Shown piece after piece: positions 1-7,888 of a stretch of 64,000 bases of DNA. Source of the DNA: Pseudoxanthomonas sp. CF385 (GTDB lineage: Bacteria > Pseudomonadota > Gammaproteobacteria > Xanthomonadales > Xanthomonadaceae); NCBI RefSeq assembly GCF_900104255.1, contig NZ_FNKZ01000002.1, forward strand, positions 868,001 through 932,000. Reading direction: 5' to 3'. Position numbers and translations under genes: made by a program. The notes beneath the pieces were generated by a model. The model worked only from the letters and a program-made list of their open reading frames with translations, was not told the origin of the DNA and did not search any database. Numbering within the stretch: position 1 is the first letter of the stretch; every line of letters starts with the position of its first letter.

Positions 1-1
1 G

Positions 2-1486
2 ACCGGCCGCTGGTCCGGCGAGGTGTGGAAGGTGCGCAAGGATGGCGAGGAGATCCTCTGCCGCATCGAGACCAATGTGGTGCCCGACGTCAGCGGCGAG
101 CGCCCGCTGTACGTGCAGGTCCTCACCGACATCACCGAACAGAAGCGCGCCGAGCAGGAACTGCGCTACCTGGCCAACTACGACACGCTGACCAGCCTGC
201 CCAACCGCTCGCTGCTCTCCGAGCGGCTGTCGCGTGCCATCGTGCGGGCGCGCCGCGAACACGGCCACGTGGCGGTGCTGTTCATCGACCTGGACCGCTT
301 CAAGGACATCAACGATTCGCTCGGCCACGCGACCGGCGACCGGATCCTGCGCGCGGCCGCTGCGCGCGTGCAGCAGACCGTCGGTACCCAGCACACCGTC
401 GCCCGCCTGAGCGGCGACGAGTTCACGGTGGTGCTGGAGGACATCAACGGCCTGCCCGATGCGGAGGACGTGGCGCAGCGTCTCATCCACGCCTTCCGCA
501 CGCCGCTGAACTTCGGCGAACGGCTGGAGCTGGCGGTCTCGCCCTCGATCGGCATCAGCCTGTATCCCGAGCACGCGCAGGTCCCGACCGAACTGCTCAA
601 GCACGCCGACACGGCGATGTACCAGGCCAAGGCGATGGGCCGGCACACCTACGAGGTGTATTCGGAGACGATGGACGAGAAGAACCGCCATCGCGCCATC
701 CTCGCCAGCGCGCTGCGCCGCGCGATCGACCGCAACGAGCTGTCGCTGGTGTTCCAGCCGCGCCTGTCCATCTCCCGCCAGCGCATCACCGGGGTGGAAG
801 CGTTGCTGCGCTGGGACAGCCGCGAGTTCGGCATGGTCTCGCCGGCGCAGTTCATTCCGCTGGCCGAAGAATCCGGGATGATCCTGGAACTCGGTGCCTG
901 GGCGCTGCGCGAAGCCTGCCTGACGCTGCGCAGCTGGCACGACGCCGGGCTGGAGGAACTGTCGGTGGCGGTGAACGTATCGGCCACCCAGCTCCAGCGC
1001 GGCGACCTGCAGGCCGTGGTCGCGCGCACGCTGCAGGAAACCGGCATCCCCGCCAACCGGCTGGAACTGGAGTTGACCGAAAGCGTCATCATGGCCAACC
1101 CCGAGCAGAACGCAGATACGCTGCGCGCCTGCCGGCGCCTCGGCATCTCGCTGGCGATCGACGACTTCGGCACCGGCTATTCGTCGCTGGCCTACCTCAA
1201 GCGCCTCCCGCTGACCACGCTGAAGATCGACCGCGAGTTCATCGGCGACCTGACCCACGACAGCGACGACGAAGCCATCACCAGCACCATCATCACCATG
1301 GGCCAGTCGCTGGCGCTGAAGGTGGTCGCCGAAGGCGTGGAGACGTGGGACCAGTACGAGTTCCTGCGCAGCCACGGCTGCGACGAGGTGCAGGGCCACT
1401 GGGTGGCGCAGGCGCTCAGCCCGGACCAGTGCCTGCGGTTCATCCGCGAGTACTACCCCGGCTCCGGCATCCGCGTCGCTTCCTGA
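2..1486 (+). CDS. GGDEF-EAL (c-di-GMP) signalling protein, 5'-truncated
   Basis: The frame is open from the window edge, so the N-terminus lies outside. The first residues (GRWSGEVW, then RKDGE) look like the end of a PAS domain with its PAC tail. A GGDEF domain follows with signature SGDEF (bases 410-424), then a full EAL domain whose EAL motif sits at bases 797-805 and which carries DDFGTGYSSL downstream. GGDEF domains make cyclic di-GMP and EAL domains hydrolyse it. SGDEF is a tolerated variant, so both activities are possible; which one dominates cannot be told from sequence. The PAS part suggests sensory control. It ends 80 bp before the zapA-associated genes and is probably a separate unit. 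Confidence 0.93.
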   Translation, partial: TGRWSGEVWKVRKDGEEILCRIETNVVPDVSGERPLYVQVLTDITEQKRAEQELRYLANYDTLTSLPNRSLLSERLSRAIVRARREHGHVAVLFIDLDRFKDINDSLGHATGDRILRAAAARVQQTVGTQHTVARLSGDEFTVVLEDINGLPDAEDVAQRLIHAFRTPLNFGERLELAVSPSIGISLYPEHAQVPTELLKHADTAMYQAKAMGRHTYEVYSETMDEKNRHRAILASALRRAIDRNELSLVFQPRLSISRQRITGVEALLRWDSREFGMVSPAQFIPLAEESGMILELGAWALREACLTLRSWHDAGLEELSVAVNVSATQLQRGDLQAVVARTLQETGIPANRLELELTESVIMANPEQNADTLRACRRLGISLAIDDFGTGYSSLAYLKRLPLTTLKIDREFIGDLTHDSDDEAITSTIITMGQSLALKVVAEGVETWDQYEFLRSHGCDEVQGHWVAQALSPDQCLRFIREYYPGSGIRVAS

Positions 1487-1566
1487 ACATCCCGCCGCGA
1501 CGGGTGTCGCCGCCGCCGACCGGGCGCCCTTGACCGCCCGCCGAGCGCATGCCTATCGTGGCCGCC

Positions 1567-1788
1567 ATGGACAACGCCGACCTGCTCGACCAGCTACGCG
1601 CGCTCAGCGCGCGCATCCAGGACCTGGCGGACCGCTGCCATCGGCTGTCCGACGAGAACCGCAGCCTGCGCCAGCAGCAGGAACAGCTGGTGGGCGAACG
1701 CTCGCAGCTGCTGGCCAAGAACGAACAGGCGCGTTCGCGGGTCGAAGCGATGATCAGCCGCCTGAAATCCCTGGAGCAGCACACGTGA
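1567..1788 (+). CDS. Small coiled-coil protein (TIGR02449/ZapB-like) upstream of zapA
   Basis: A 73-residue, almost wholly helical protein rich in Leu, Gln, Arg and Glu with heptad spacing (LLDQLRALSARI, LRQQQEQLV), typical of the small coiled-coil family that precedes zapA in Xanthomonadaceae. The start at MDNADLL is preferred over an ATG 18 bp upstream because the coiled coil begins directly after it. The stop overlaps the GTG start of zapA (GTGA), so the two are probably translationally coupled. By context it may be a cell-division accessory that acts with ZapA at the Z-ring; this is inferred from neighbourhood and shape only. Confidence 0.8.
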   Translation: MDNADLLDQLRALSARIQDLADRCHRLSDENRSLRQQQEQLVGERSQLLAKNEQARSRVEAMISRLKSLEQHT

Positions 1789-2081
1789 GCGCCACCGAGC
1801 CCGTCAGCGTCCACATCCTCGACCGCGAGTACACCGTCGGCGTATCGCCCGACGAACGCTCCGGCCTGATGGCGGCCGCCAAGTTGCTCGACAGCCGCAT
1901 GCGCGAAGTACGCGGCAGCAACCGCATGGCGGCGGTGGATCGCGTGGCCGTGCTGGCCGCGCTCAATCTGGCACACGAATTGCAGCAGCTGCGCGACGAG
2001 CAGCACGCGCGCAACCGCGACGTCGAACGCACGTTGCAGGACCTGCACCGCAAGCTCGACGCTGCGCTCGGTTCATCGTAA
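1785..2081 (+). CDS. zapA: Cell division protein ZapA
   Basis: 98 residues with the ZapA pattern: a beta-hairpin N-terminal domain (VSVHILDREYTVGVSPDE), a conserved helix with LLDSRMREVR, then a long C-terminal coiled coil from about residue 55. ZapA bundles FtsZ protofilaments and stabilises the Z-ring in the cytoplasm. The start is GTG at 1785, chosen because homologous sequence begins there and it overlaps the upstream stop by 4 bp; the frame stays open further upstream but that stretch does not resemble ZapA. It is followed by 6S RNA, the arrangement known from many gammaproteobacteria. Confidence 0.92.
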   Translation: MSATEPVSVHILDREYTVGVSPDERSGLMAAAKLLDSRMREVRGSNRMAAVDRVAVLAALNLAHELQQLRDEQHARNRDVERTLQDLHRKLDAALGSS

Positions 2082-2130
2082 CGCGCTGCGCACCACACCG
2101 ACTGCGCACTGAATCCGCCGACGAACGGGC

Positions 2131-2158
2131 TAGGCAAGTTTTTTCAAGCCGCTATACT
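2131..2158 (+). promoter_or_regulatory. Sigma-70 promoter of 6S RNA
   Basis: -35 TAGGCA (2131-2136), 16-bp spacer and -10 TATACT (2153-2158) put the transcription start near 2164-2165, exactly at the 5' strand of the 6S RNA closing stem. Confidence 0.75.
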
Positions 2159-2163
2159 GGCTT

Positions 2164-2352
2164 CGCGTCCTCTGCTGTCCTCGACAGCGCACGCAAACAT
2201 TCGCCTTGTCCCTTAATGACGACCACGGGATGGCGACGGTACCGGGAGTGCAGGTCTGCCTCGCAGCGGAAAGCCCGATGGTTCCCCAGCCTTCCCACTT
2301 GAACCCCGGGTTCAAGGTCGTTTCGTGAGCATCGTTGATGGCGGAGGACGTA
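2164..2352 (+). ncRNA. ssrS: 6S RNA
   Basis: The closing stem is visible: CGTCCTC (2166-2172) pairs with GAGGACG (2344-2350), enclosing about 185 nt, the usual 6S length. The conserved 3' segment CTTGAACCCCGGGTTCAAGG (2298-2317) matches the E. coli 6S segment CTTGAACCAAGGGTTCAAGG closely. It lies between zapA and the 5-formyl-THF cyclo-ligase gene, the classic ssrS position, and a promoter ends 6 nt before it. A short T-run follows the 3' stem. 6S RNA imitates an open promoter and binds the housekeeping RNA polymerase holoenzyme in stationary phase. Ends are accurate to a few nucleotides. Confidence 0.93.
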
Positions 2353-2520
2353 TTTTTCCCGCGGCAGCGGCATCAGCCGCGACCCGGCCGGTCCTGTTGC
2401 ACCCGCCCTTGAGCGGGATGACTTCGAAATGAAGCCGATTGCACCGGGGACCCGACGCCCAGGGCCGTGACTGACGCCGCTCCCGCGGTCCCACCCCGGC
2501 AACGCCGGGGCCGCATGCCG

Positions 2521-2562
2521 TAAAATTCGCGCATGCCCTTCCGCCCTATCCCACGACCATGA
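2521..2562 (+). promoter_or_regulatory. -10 element and possible leaderless 9-codon leader ORF of fau
   Basis: TAAAAT at 2521-2526 is a good -10. The first ATG (2533) is exactly 6 nt after it, so the RNA would start at or near that ATG. It opens a 9-codon frame (MPFRPIPRP) whose TGA (2560-2562) overlaps the fau ATG (2559-2561) as ATGA. This would allow a leaderless leader peptide to couple translation into fau. The promoter is well supported; translation of the leader is inference. Confidence 0.5.
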
Positions 2563-3161
2563 CGGCACAGCGCGACGCGCTGCGCCGCGAACTGCGCGCA
2601 CGCCGCCGGGCCCTGTCCGCCGCCGAGCGCATCGCCGGGGCCGACGCACTCGCCACGCGCCTGCTCGCACTGCCGTTCGCGCCCGAACGCGGCTACGTGG
2701 CGGGTTACTGGGCGATGGACGGCGAGATCGGCCTGCACAGCTGGCAGCTGCGGCTGTCGAAAGACGTGATCTATTGCCTGCCGGTGCTGGCCGACGACGA
2801 AACCCTGCGTTTCGCCCCCTGGCGTCCCGGCGACGAACTGGTGACCAACCGCTACGGCATCCCCGAGCCCGACATCGATCCGCGCAGCGGCCTGCGCGCC
2901 GACGAGATGGCCTTGATCGCCGTGCCGCTGGTGGGTTTCGACGACGCCGGCCATCGCCTCGGCATGGGCGGCGGCTGGTACGACCGCACGCTGGCCGCGC
3001 GCCTGCGGCAGCCCGCGCCGCCGTGGCTGGTCGGCGTGGGCTTCGAGGCGCAACGCGTGGCCTCGGTCGACGCCCAGGCCTGGGACGTACCGCTGGATGC
3101 GATCTGCACCGAGCGCGCGACCCTGACCCCTTCTCCCGTTTCGCCGGAAACTCCGCGATGA
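2559..3161 (+). CDS. fau: 5-formyltetrahydrofolate cyclo-ligase
   Basis: 200 residues. Converts 5-formyl-THF to 5,10-methenyl-THF with ATP in cytosolic one-carbon metabolism. Family marks: the basic N-terminal helix (RRELRARRRAL), the EIGLHSW region, VPLVGFD and the nucleotide-binding MGGGWYDRTL near residue 135. The length fits the family. It lies downstream of 6S RNA as in enterics (ssrS-ygfA), but here it has its own -10 at 2521. The stop overlaps the next start by 4 bp (ATGA), so it forms an operon with the EVE-domain gene and probably rpiA. Confidence 0.93.
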   Translation: MTAQRDALRRELRARRRALSAAERIAGADALATRLLALPFAPERGYVAGYWAMDGEIGLHSWQLRLSKDVIYCLPVLADDETLRFAPWRPGDELVTNRYGIPEPDIDPRSGLRADEMALIAVPLVGFDDAGHRLGMGGGWYDRTLAARLRQPAPPWLVGVGFEAQRVASVDAQAWDVPLDAICTERATLTPSPVSPETPR

Positions 3162-3625
3162 CCGCACGCAAGCGCTACTGGCTGATGAAGTCCGAGCCGG
3201 ACACCTTCTCGATCGACAATCTCAGGAAGGTCGGCACGGAGCCGTGGAACGGCGTGCGCAACTACCAGGCACGCAACTTCATGCGCGGCATGCAGGTCGG
3301 CGACGGCGTGCTGTTCTACCACTCCAACTGCAAGGAACCCGGCATCGTCGGCACCGCCACCGTGGCCACCGCGGCGTACCCGGACGACACCCAGTTCAAC
3401 CCCAAGTCCGACTACTACGACCCGAAGAGCACGCGCGAAGACCCGCGCTGGTCGCTGGTGGACGTGAAGTTCGAGCGCAAGCTCGCGCGCACGATCACCC
3501 TGGACGAAATCAAGCAGCACGCCGATGCGCTGGGCGACGGCTTCGCGCTGACCCAGCGCGGCAATCGCCTGTCGGTGCTGCCGGTCACCGCCGCGCAGTG
3601 GAAGTTCCTGCTGGCGCTGGAATGA
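3158..3625 (+). CDS. EVE domain (PUA-like) protein
   Basis: 155 residues, one EVE domain from start to end: YWLMKSEPDTFSI at the N-terminus, then WNGVRNYQARNFMR, VLFYHSN, PGIVGTATV and the DPRWSLVDVKF segment. EVE domains are PUA/YTH-like folds expected to read modified bases in nucleic acid; the substrate of this conserved proteobacterial subgroup is not settled. It overlaps fau by 4 bp and precedes rpiA by 33 bp, the usual order in this family. The start ATG at 3158 is supported by the MKSEP motif that begins 10 residues later. Confidence 0.9.
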   Translation: MTARKRYWLMKSEPDTFSIDNLRKVGTEPWNGVRNYQARNFMRGMQVGDGVLFYHSNCKEPGIVGTATVATAAYPDDTQFNPKSDYYDPKSTREDPRWSLVDVKFERKLARTITLDEIKQHADALGDGFALTQRGNRLSVLPVTAAQWKFLLALE

Positions 3626-3658
3626 CACCCCTTCTCCCTTCCTGATAGCGCATTTCCC

Positions 3659-4309
3659 ATGAGCGAAGCAAAGCGCCTGGCCGGCGAAAAGGCCATCGAG
3701 TTCGTCGAGGACGGCATGATCGTCGGCGTGGGCACGGGCTCCACCGTCGCCTTCTTCATCGACGCGCTGGGACGGGTCAAGGACCGCATCAAGGGTGCGG
3801 TCTCCAGCTCCGAGCAGAGCACCGCGCGGCTGAAGCAGCACGGCATCGAGGTGCTGGACCTCAACCACACCGGCACGCTGTCGCTGTACGTGGACGGCGC
3901 CGACGAATGCGACCCGCACAAGCGCCTGATCAAGGGTGGCGGCGCCGCACTCACGCGCGAGAAGATCATCGCCGAGGCGAGCAAGCAGTTCGTCTGCATC
4001 GTCGACCCGAGCAAGCAGGTGCCGGTGCTGGGCAGGTTCCCGCTGCCGGTGGAAGTCATCCCGATGGCACGCAGCCTGGTCGCGCGCGAGATCCTCGCGC
4101 TCACCGGCGGCCAGCCGGTCTGGCGCGACGGCACCGTGACCGACAACGGCAACCTGATCCTGGACATCCACAACCTGTCGATCACCGATCCGGTGGCGAT
4201 GGAGCGCGAGATCAACCAGATCCCCGGCGTGGTCAGCGTCGGCCTGTTCGCCCGCCGCCCGGCGGACATCGTCATCGTCGGCGGCGAGCCGCCGGTCGTA
4301 CTGAAGTGA
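3659..4309 (+). CDS. rpiA: Ribose-5-phosphate isomerase A
   Basis: 216 residues, normal for RpiA. Interconverts ribose 5-phosphate and ribulose 5-phosphate in the non-oxidative pentose phosphate pathway. The phosphate-binding VGTGSTV (about residues 24-30), the catalytic DGADE (about 81-85) and the [11 protein letters not shown] loop are all intact. It is the last gene of the fau-EVE-rpiA run. It ends 10 bp before the 3' end of a gene on the opposite strand, so a shared convergent termination zone is expected, but I see no clear hairpin. Confidence 0.96.
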   Translation: MSEAKRLAGEKAIEFVEDGMIVGVGTGSTVAFFIDALGRVKDRIKGAVSSSEQSTARLKQHGIEVLDLNHTGTLSLYVDGADECDPHKRLIKGGGAALTREKIIAEASKQFVCIVDPSKQVPVLGRFPLPVEVIPMARSLVAREILALTGGQPVWRDGTVTDNGNLILDIHNLSITDPVAMEREINQIPGVVSVGLFARRPADIVIVGGEPPVVLK

Positions 4310-4319
4310 ACCGCAGCGC

Positions 4320-4709
4320 CTAGGCGCTGTCGGAGAGCGCCTTCACCAGCTCGCCCACCAGCTCGCGCTTCTTCGGCGGCAGCTGGAGGAAGGCCTCCAC
4401 CACCTGCCGTTCGCGGCTGCCCGCACCCGCCGGCCAAGGCGGACGTGTTTCCGCCACGCGCGAACGCGCCGACACGCCGAACCGCAGCGCATGCGGCTCG
4501 ACGCCGAGCAGATCGGCCATCACCTGCAGCTTGTCCTGTTCCGGCAGCGCACGTCCGCGGAGCCAGCGCGACACGGTTTGGAACGTGACAGAAGAGCCGC
4601 GGTATTTCGCGTTGAAAAGATGGAACAGGACAATGGGGCGCGGCTCGTAACCGGCCTGCTGCATCGCGTGCACGAGGCGTTGTGCGAATTTTTCTCGTTC
4701 GTCGGCCAT
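4320..4709 (-). CDS. Small helix-turn-helix regulator (XRE-like)
   Basis: 129 residues. Residues 1-70 hold an HTH of the lambda-repressor type: EKFAQRLVHAMQQAGY as the first helices, SVTFQTVSRWLRGRALP as the turn and recognition helix, then DKLQVMADLLGVEPHAL. The C-terminal third is a short helical tail (LPPKKRELVGELVKAL), probably for dimerisation. Conserved in xanthomonads; target unknown. The gene is divergent from the hypothetical gene at 4852, and the intergenic region has a strong promoter with a palindrome in its spacer (4767-4781), so it may repress that gene or itself. No enzymatic or sensor domain is visible. Confidence 0.8.
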   Translation of the reverse strand: MADEREKFAQRLVHAMQQAGYEPRPIVLFHLFNAKYRGSSVTFQTVSRWLRGRALPEQDKLQVMADLLGVEPHALRFGVSARSRVAETRPPWPAGAGSRERQVVEAFLQLPPKKRELVGELVKALSDSA

Positions 4710-4759
4710 GCCGGAAACTTACGCGCACAGGCACCGGCGCGCATCACTATCAAAGTTAA

Positions 4760-4788
4760 TTGACGCGAACATTTTGTGTTCATATAGT
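4760..4788 (+). promoter_or_regulatory. Strong sigma-70 promoter with palindromic operator in the spacer
   Basis: TTGACG (4760-4765), 17-bp spacer, TATAGT (4783-4788). The spacer contains the inverted repeat GAACA-N5-TGTTC (4767-4771 / 4777-4781), placed where a bound repressor would block RNA polymerase. The start is predicted near 4795, giving a leader of about 57 nt before the ATG at 4852. The divergent HTH gene next door is the natural candidate regulator (inference). Confidence 0.65.
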
Positions 4789-4851
4789 CGATGAGAATGC
4801 GCTGTCGGCGATCGGCAGCGACACCGCCGCCGGCCATGCAAGGAACGCACG

Positions 4852-5304
4852 ATGTCCGACTCACAACCCGAAACGCCGGACGCCGACGCGATCCCGGCCG
4901 AATCCGTCATCCATGGCGTCGACGACGCACCAAGCGCGCTGGAACAGGCGCTGCAGGCCTTGCAGGGCGGGCCCGCCCAGAGCCTGGCCGATCCCGGCAT
5001 CACCCTGCTCACGCCGGCGCAGCTCGACCTGTTGTACGTGGGGGCGCGCATGCAGGCCGACCACTGCCAGGACGGGCTGCTGCTGTTGCTCGACCTGATG
5101 CACGGCGCGCAAGTCGGCGGGGCGATGCCGGATGGCGCACTGATGCAGCGCTTCGTCGCCCAGCTCCACACCCTGTGCCGCGACCAGCAGCGTTGGCATG
5201 CGCTGGCCGACAACGCCGCGTACTACCGCGACAATGCGCGGGTCGCGGGCCGTATCGCCAGTTGGGTGCGGGTGCAGCCGGCCGCCGAGGCGCCCGCGGG
5301 CTGA
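4852..5304 (+). CDS. Conserved hypothetical protein, 150 aa
   Basis: I do not recognise a named domain. The N-terminal 35 residues are acidic and low in structure (SDSQPETPDADAIPAESV). Residues 60-135 look all-helical (LTPAQLDLLYVGARMQADHCQDGLLLL, FVAQLHTLCRDQQRW, NAAYYRDNARVAGRI). No signal peptide or membrane segment, so probably cytosolic. It has its own promoter (4760-4788) with a possible operator and lies opposite an HTH regulator, so it may be conditionally expressed. Codon use is normal for the window (high GC3), which supports it as a real gene. Confidence 0.75.
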   Translation: MSDSQPETPDADAIPAESVIHGVDDAPSALEQALQALQGGPAQSLADPGITLLTPAQLDLLYVGARMQADHCQDGLLLLLDLMHGAQVGGAMPDGALMQRFVAQLHTLCRDQQRWHALADNAAYYRDNARVAGRIASWVRVQPAAEAPAG

Positions 5305-5327
5305 CGCACCGCCGGGATGCGAACCGG

Positions 5328-5333
5328 TAGACT
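5328..5333 (+). promoter_or_regulatory. -10 element of the DUF192 lipoprotein gene
   Basis: TAGACT at 5328-5333 would place the start near 5340, about 21 nt before the ATG at 5361. No convincing -35 is visible. Confidence 0.35.
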
Positions 5334-5360
5334 GGCGACTCCCGATCGCCGGAAGCCGCC

Positions 5361-5807
5361 ATGCGCCGCCTGCCCCCCGTCCTGCTCGTCTCCGCCCTCC
5401 TGCTCAGCGGCTGCGCCAGCGGCGGCGAATGGGTGGAAATCGGCGGCAAGAGGTACACCGTCGAGATCGCCGACGACGATGCCGAACGCGCACGCGGGCT
5501 GATGTTCCGCGACACGCTGACGGACGGCACCGGCATGCTCTTCATCCACGAAGCCGAGGAGCCGCAGGCCTACTGGATGAAGAACACCCGGATCCCGCTG
5601 GACATCCTGTATTTCGACGACGGCCGCAAGCTCGTGACCCAACAGCGCAACGTGCCGCCCTGTTCCGCCGGCGACGCCTGCCCGTCCTACCCCAGCGACC
5701 AGCCGGCCCGCTTCGTGCTGGAACTGAATGCCGGCGAAGCCGAGCGCCTCAAGCTCCAGGACGGTGCGGAGCTGACGTTCGGGAAGGGCATTCCGCCCGT
5801 CCGCTGA
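5361..5807 (+). CDS. DUF192 lipoprotein
   Basis: 148 residues. The N-terminus is a lipoprotein signal: RR, hydrophobic core, then LLSGCAS with the lipobox cysteine at about residue 17. The rest is a DUF192 domain: YTVEIADDDAERARGLMFR, GMLFIHE, AYWMKNTRIPLDILYFD, and RFVLELNAGEAERL near the end. DUF192 proteins are small secreted or periplasmic beta-barrel-like proteins of uncertain function. It is expected to sit in a membrane facing the periplasm. Two cysteines in CSAGDAC could form a disulfide. Confidence 0.88.
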   Translation: MRRLPPVLLVSALLLSGCASGGEWVEIGGKRYTVEIADDDAERARGLMFRDTLTDGTGMLFIHEAEEPQAYWMKNTRIPLDILYFDDGRKLVTQQRNVPPCSAGDACPSYPSDQPARFVLELNAGEAERLKLQDGAELTFGKGIPPVR

Positions 5808-5845
5808 GGCTTGATTCGCGGTGGGATTGGCCCCAGTCTGTCGGC

Positions 5846-6694
5846 ATGGGGGATCGACTGACATTGCCGGAATGGAATGCGTTGGCCGGCCAGCCGGATG
5901 AAACGGTGCCGCTGCTGGAAACCGCGCTGCTGATCGCGCGCGACGAATATCCGGACCTGGATCCCGACCTCTACGACACGCTGGTCCAGAGCCACGCCGA
6001 GCACCTGCGCCACGAGATCGCCATGATCGAGCCGTGGCCATTGAAGATGGCGGCCATCAACCGCCACCTGTTCGACGAACTGGGCTACACCGGCAACCAC
6101 GACGAGTATTACGACCCGCGCAACAGCTACCTCAACGAGGTGTTCGAGCGCCGCCTGGGCAATCCGGTCTCGCTGGCGATGGTGCAGATGGAGGTCGCCC
6201 GCCGACTGGGCGTGCCGCTGGACGGCGTGTCCTTCCCTGGCCACTTCCTCGTGCGCCTGCCGGTGGACGACGGCCTGCTGGTGATGGATCCCTTCAACGG
6301 CGGCCGCCCGCTGGGCGTGGACGAACTGCGCGAACGCGCCAAGCCGCACCTGGGCGGCGACATCCCCGACGACGCCGCGCTGCTGCACATCCTCAACCCC
6401 GCCTCGCACCGCGCGATCCTCGTGCGCACGCTGCGCAACCTGCATGGCGTGTACGCCGAACGCGACGAATGGGACCGTGCCGCACGCTGCGCGGACCGCG
6501 TGCTCAAGCTCACGCCCGACCAACCCGACGCCCTGCGCGACCGCGGCCAGGCCTATCTGAAGATGGACTACCGCGCCGGCGCGCAACGCGACCTGGCGCG
6601 CTACCTGCACCTGTCGCCGGACGCGAAGGACGCCGCGGACCTGCGCGAACAGCTGGTGGAACTCAATGCGGTGCGCACGTCGCGGATGCATTGA
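5846..6694 (+). CDS. SirB1-family transglutaminase-like/TPR protein
   Basis: 282 residues. Residues 30-170 carry the SirB1 transglutaminase-like domain (YYDPRNSYLNEVFERRLGNPVSLA split over about residues 91-115, then FPGHFLVR and VMDPFNGG). Residues 190-270 form TPR-like helices (RNLHGVYAERDEWDRAARC). The usual catalytic Cys of transglutaminases is not obvious, as in other SirB1 proteins. Function unknown; in enterics the homologue is linked to prmC and kdsA, which are not here. The start ATG at 5846 follows a run of non-homologous sequence. The gene is convergent with rubredoxin, separated by a REP pair. Confidence 0.87.
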   Translation: MGDRLTLPEWNALAGQPDETVPLLETALLIARDEYPDLDPDLYDTLVQSHAEHLRHEIAMIEPWPLKMAAINRHLFDELGYTGNHDEYYDPRNSYLNEVFERRLGNPVSLAMVQMEVARRLGVPLDGVSFPGHFLVRLPVDDGLLVMDPFNGGRPLGVDELRERAKPHLGGDIPDDAALLHILNPASHRAILVRTLRNLHGVYAERDEWDRAARCADRVLKLTPDQPDALRDRGQAYLKMDYRAGAQRDLARYLHLSPDAKDAADLREQLVELNAVRTSRMH

Positions 6695-6719
6695 CCGCGA
6701 AGCGATTGCCGACGCTGGT

Positions 6720-6876
6720 GTAGGAGCGACGTAAGTCGCGACCGCAGAAGGTTTTCTCCATCGAACTGCGTTCGCGCGCGTGTCAAACCACCGAAGCGCG
6801 TTGACGGACGCACATCCTGGCCCATGCCGCTGCGAGGACGACCGATCCATGCGGTCGCGACTTACGTCGCTCCTAC
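6720..6876 (+). repeat. REP/BIME-like inverted pair, copy 1
   Basis: 26-bp elements beginning GTAGGAGCGACGTAAGTCGC at 6720-6745 and, inverted, at 6851-6876, perfect matches. Each element is itself palindromic (GCGAC-GTAA-GTCGC) and begins with GTAG, as REP sequences recognised by RAYT transposases often do. It lies between two convergent gene ends. Confidence 0.85.
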
Positions 6877-6890
6877 ATCGCCATCGAAGC

Positions 6891-7082
6891 TCAGTCCAGC
6901 TCCACCATCTCGAAATCCTCCTTGCTCACGCCGCAGTCCGGGCAGGTCCAGTCGTCGGGAATGTCTTCCCAGCGCGTTCCCGGAGCGATGCCTTCTTCCG
7001 GCAGGCCGTCGGCCTCGTGGTAGATGAAGCCGCAGACCACGCACATCCAGGTGCGGAAGATGGTGGTGGTGGCGTCGGTCAC
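6891..7082 (-). CDS. Rubredoxin
   Basis: 63 residues with both iron-binding knuckles, CVVCGFIY and [11 protein letters not shown], and the usual loop [13 protein letters not shown]. Rubredoxin is a one-electron carrier with an Fe(SCys)4 centre in the cytosol. GTG at 7082 is chosen as start ([15 protein letters not shown]) because family proteins begin about there; an upstream ATG at 7154 would add 24 residues overlapping thiE sequence and is unlikely. No alkane hydroxylase gene is adjacent, so its partner is unknown. It is divergent from thiE with a short shared promoter region. Confidence 0.93.
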   Translation of the reverse strand: MTDATTTIFRTWMCVVCGFIYHEADGLPEEGIAPGTRWEDIPDDWTCPDCGVSKEDFEMVELD

Positions 7083-7147
7083 GGGATAATGCCGGCTTGG
7101 AGGAGCGGCCATTGTCCCATCGCCGCCCACGCACCGGAAGTTCGCCG

Positions 7148-7786
7148 ATGACATCCCTGCCGCCGTCCGTCCGCGCTGCCCGCGGCCTGTACCTGATCAC
7201 CCCGGAGGAACCGGACACCGATCGCCTGCTGGCGCGCGTGGCCGCGGTGCTGCCGCAGGCGACGTGGCTGCAGTACCGGCAGAAAGACGCGGATGCCGAC
7301 CGCCGCCACGCACAGGCCGCCGCCCTGCAGGCGCTCTGCGCGCAGGCCGGCGTGCCGCTGATCGTCAACGACAACGTCGGCCTGGCGGCCGCGATAGGCG
7401 CCGCGGGCGTGCACCTGGGTGAGGACGATGGCGACATCGCCGCCGCCCGCGCGCGGCTCGGGCCCGACGCCATCGTCGGCGCCTCCTGTTACGACGACGC
7501 GATCCACGCCCAGCGCGCCGTATCGGTAGGCGCCAGCTACGTGGCCTTCGGTGCGTTCTTCCCCACCACCAGCAAGGTCACCACACGACGCGCCACGCCG
7601 GCCTTGCTGGCCGGCGCCGCTGCGCTGGGCGTGCCGCGGGTGGCGATAGGCGGCATAACGCCCGACAATATGGGCCCGCTGGTGGCCGCCGGCGCCGACC
7701 TGGTCGCAGTGATCGGCGGCGTGTTCGAGGCGGCCGATCCGGTGGCCGCGGCCCAGGCCTACCGAGCAGGATTTGACCGAGCCTGA
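7148..7786 (+). CDS. thiE: Thiamine-phosphate synthase
   Basis: 212 residues. Joins HMP-PP and HET-P to thiamine phosphate. Motifs seen: GLYLITPEE at the start, QYRQKDAD (substrate-binding region), [23 protein letters not shown] with the diphosphate/Mg site, [16 protein letters not shown] and the C-terminal IGGITPDN. The ATG at 7148 is preferred to an earlier ATG (7097) because homology begins at [15 protein letters not shown]. The 65-bp upstream gap is too short for a TPP riboswitch and none is seen. hemL follows after a REP pair. Confidence 0.95.
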   Translation: MTSLPPSVRAARGLYLITPEEPDTDRLLARVAAVLPQATWLQYRQKDADADRRHAQAAALQALCAQAGVPLIVNDNVGLAAAIGAAGVHLGEDDGDIAAARARLGPDAIVGASCYDDAIHAQRAVSVGASYVAFGAFFPTTSKVTTRRATPALLAGAAALGVPRVAIGGITPDNMGPLVAAGADLVAVIGGVFEAADPVAAAQAYRAGFDRA

Positions 7787-7793
7787 TGCTCCT

Positions 7794-7858
7794 GTGGGAG
7801 CGACGTAAGTCGCGATGAGGCATCACGGCCCTTCCATCGCGACTTACGTCGCTCCCAC
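7794..7858 (+). repeat. REP/BIME-like inverted pair, copy 2
   Basis: Perfect 23-bp inverted repeat, GTGGGAGCGACGTAAGTCGC onward at 7794-7816 and its complement at 7836-7858, 19-bp loop. It sits between thiE and hemL, genes in the same direction, so it could form a large hairpin in a read-through transcript. Confidence 0.87.
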
Positions 7859-7888
7859 AAGACGACCCCCCTACTTCCCGGAATCCCC

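Noticed and set aside
23..1486. Complete GGDEF-EAL gene starting at the first ATG-like codon (23)
   Set aside because: The frame is open to the window edge and the sequence before 23 is PAS-like, so the start lies outside.
4767..4781. LexA/SOS box
   Set aside because: GAACA-N5-TGTTC does not fit xanthomonad LexA sites, and neighbours are not SOS genes.
7083..7147. TPP riboswitch before thiE
   Set aside because: Only 65 bp, no THI-box sequence or stems.
7794..7858. Intrinsic terminator after thiE
   Set aside because: The hairpin has no T-run and the sequence recurs at three other loci, so it is a REP pair; termination may still occur.
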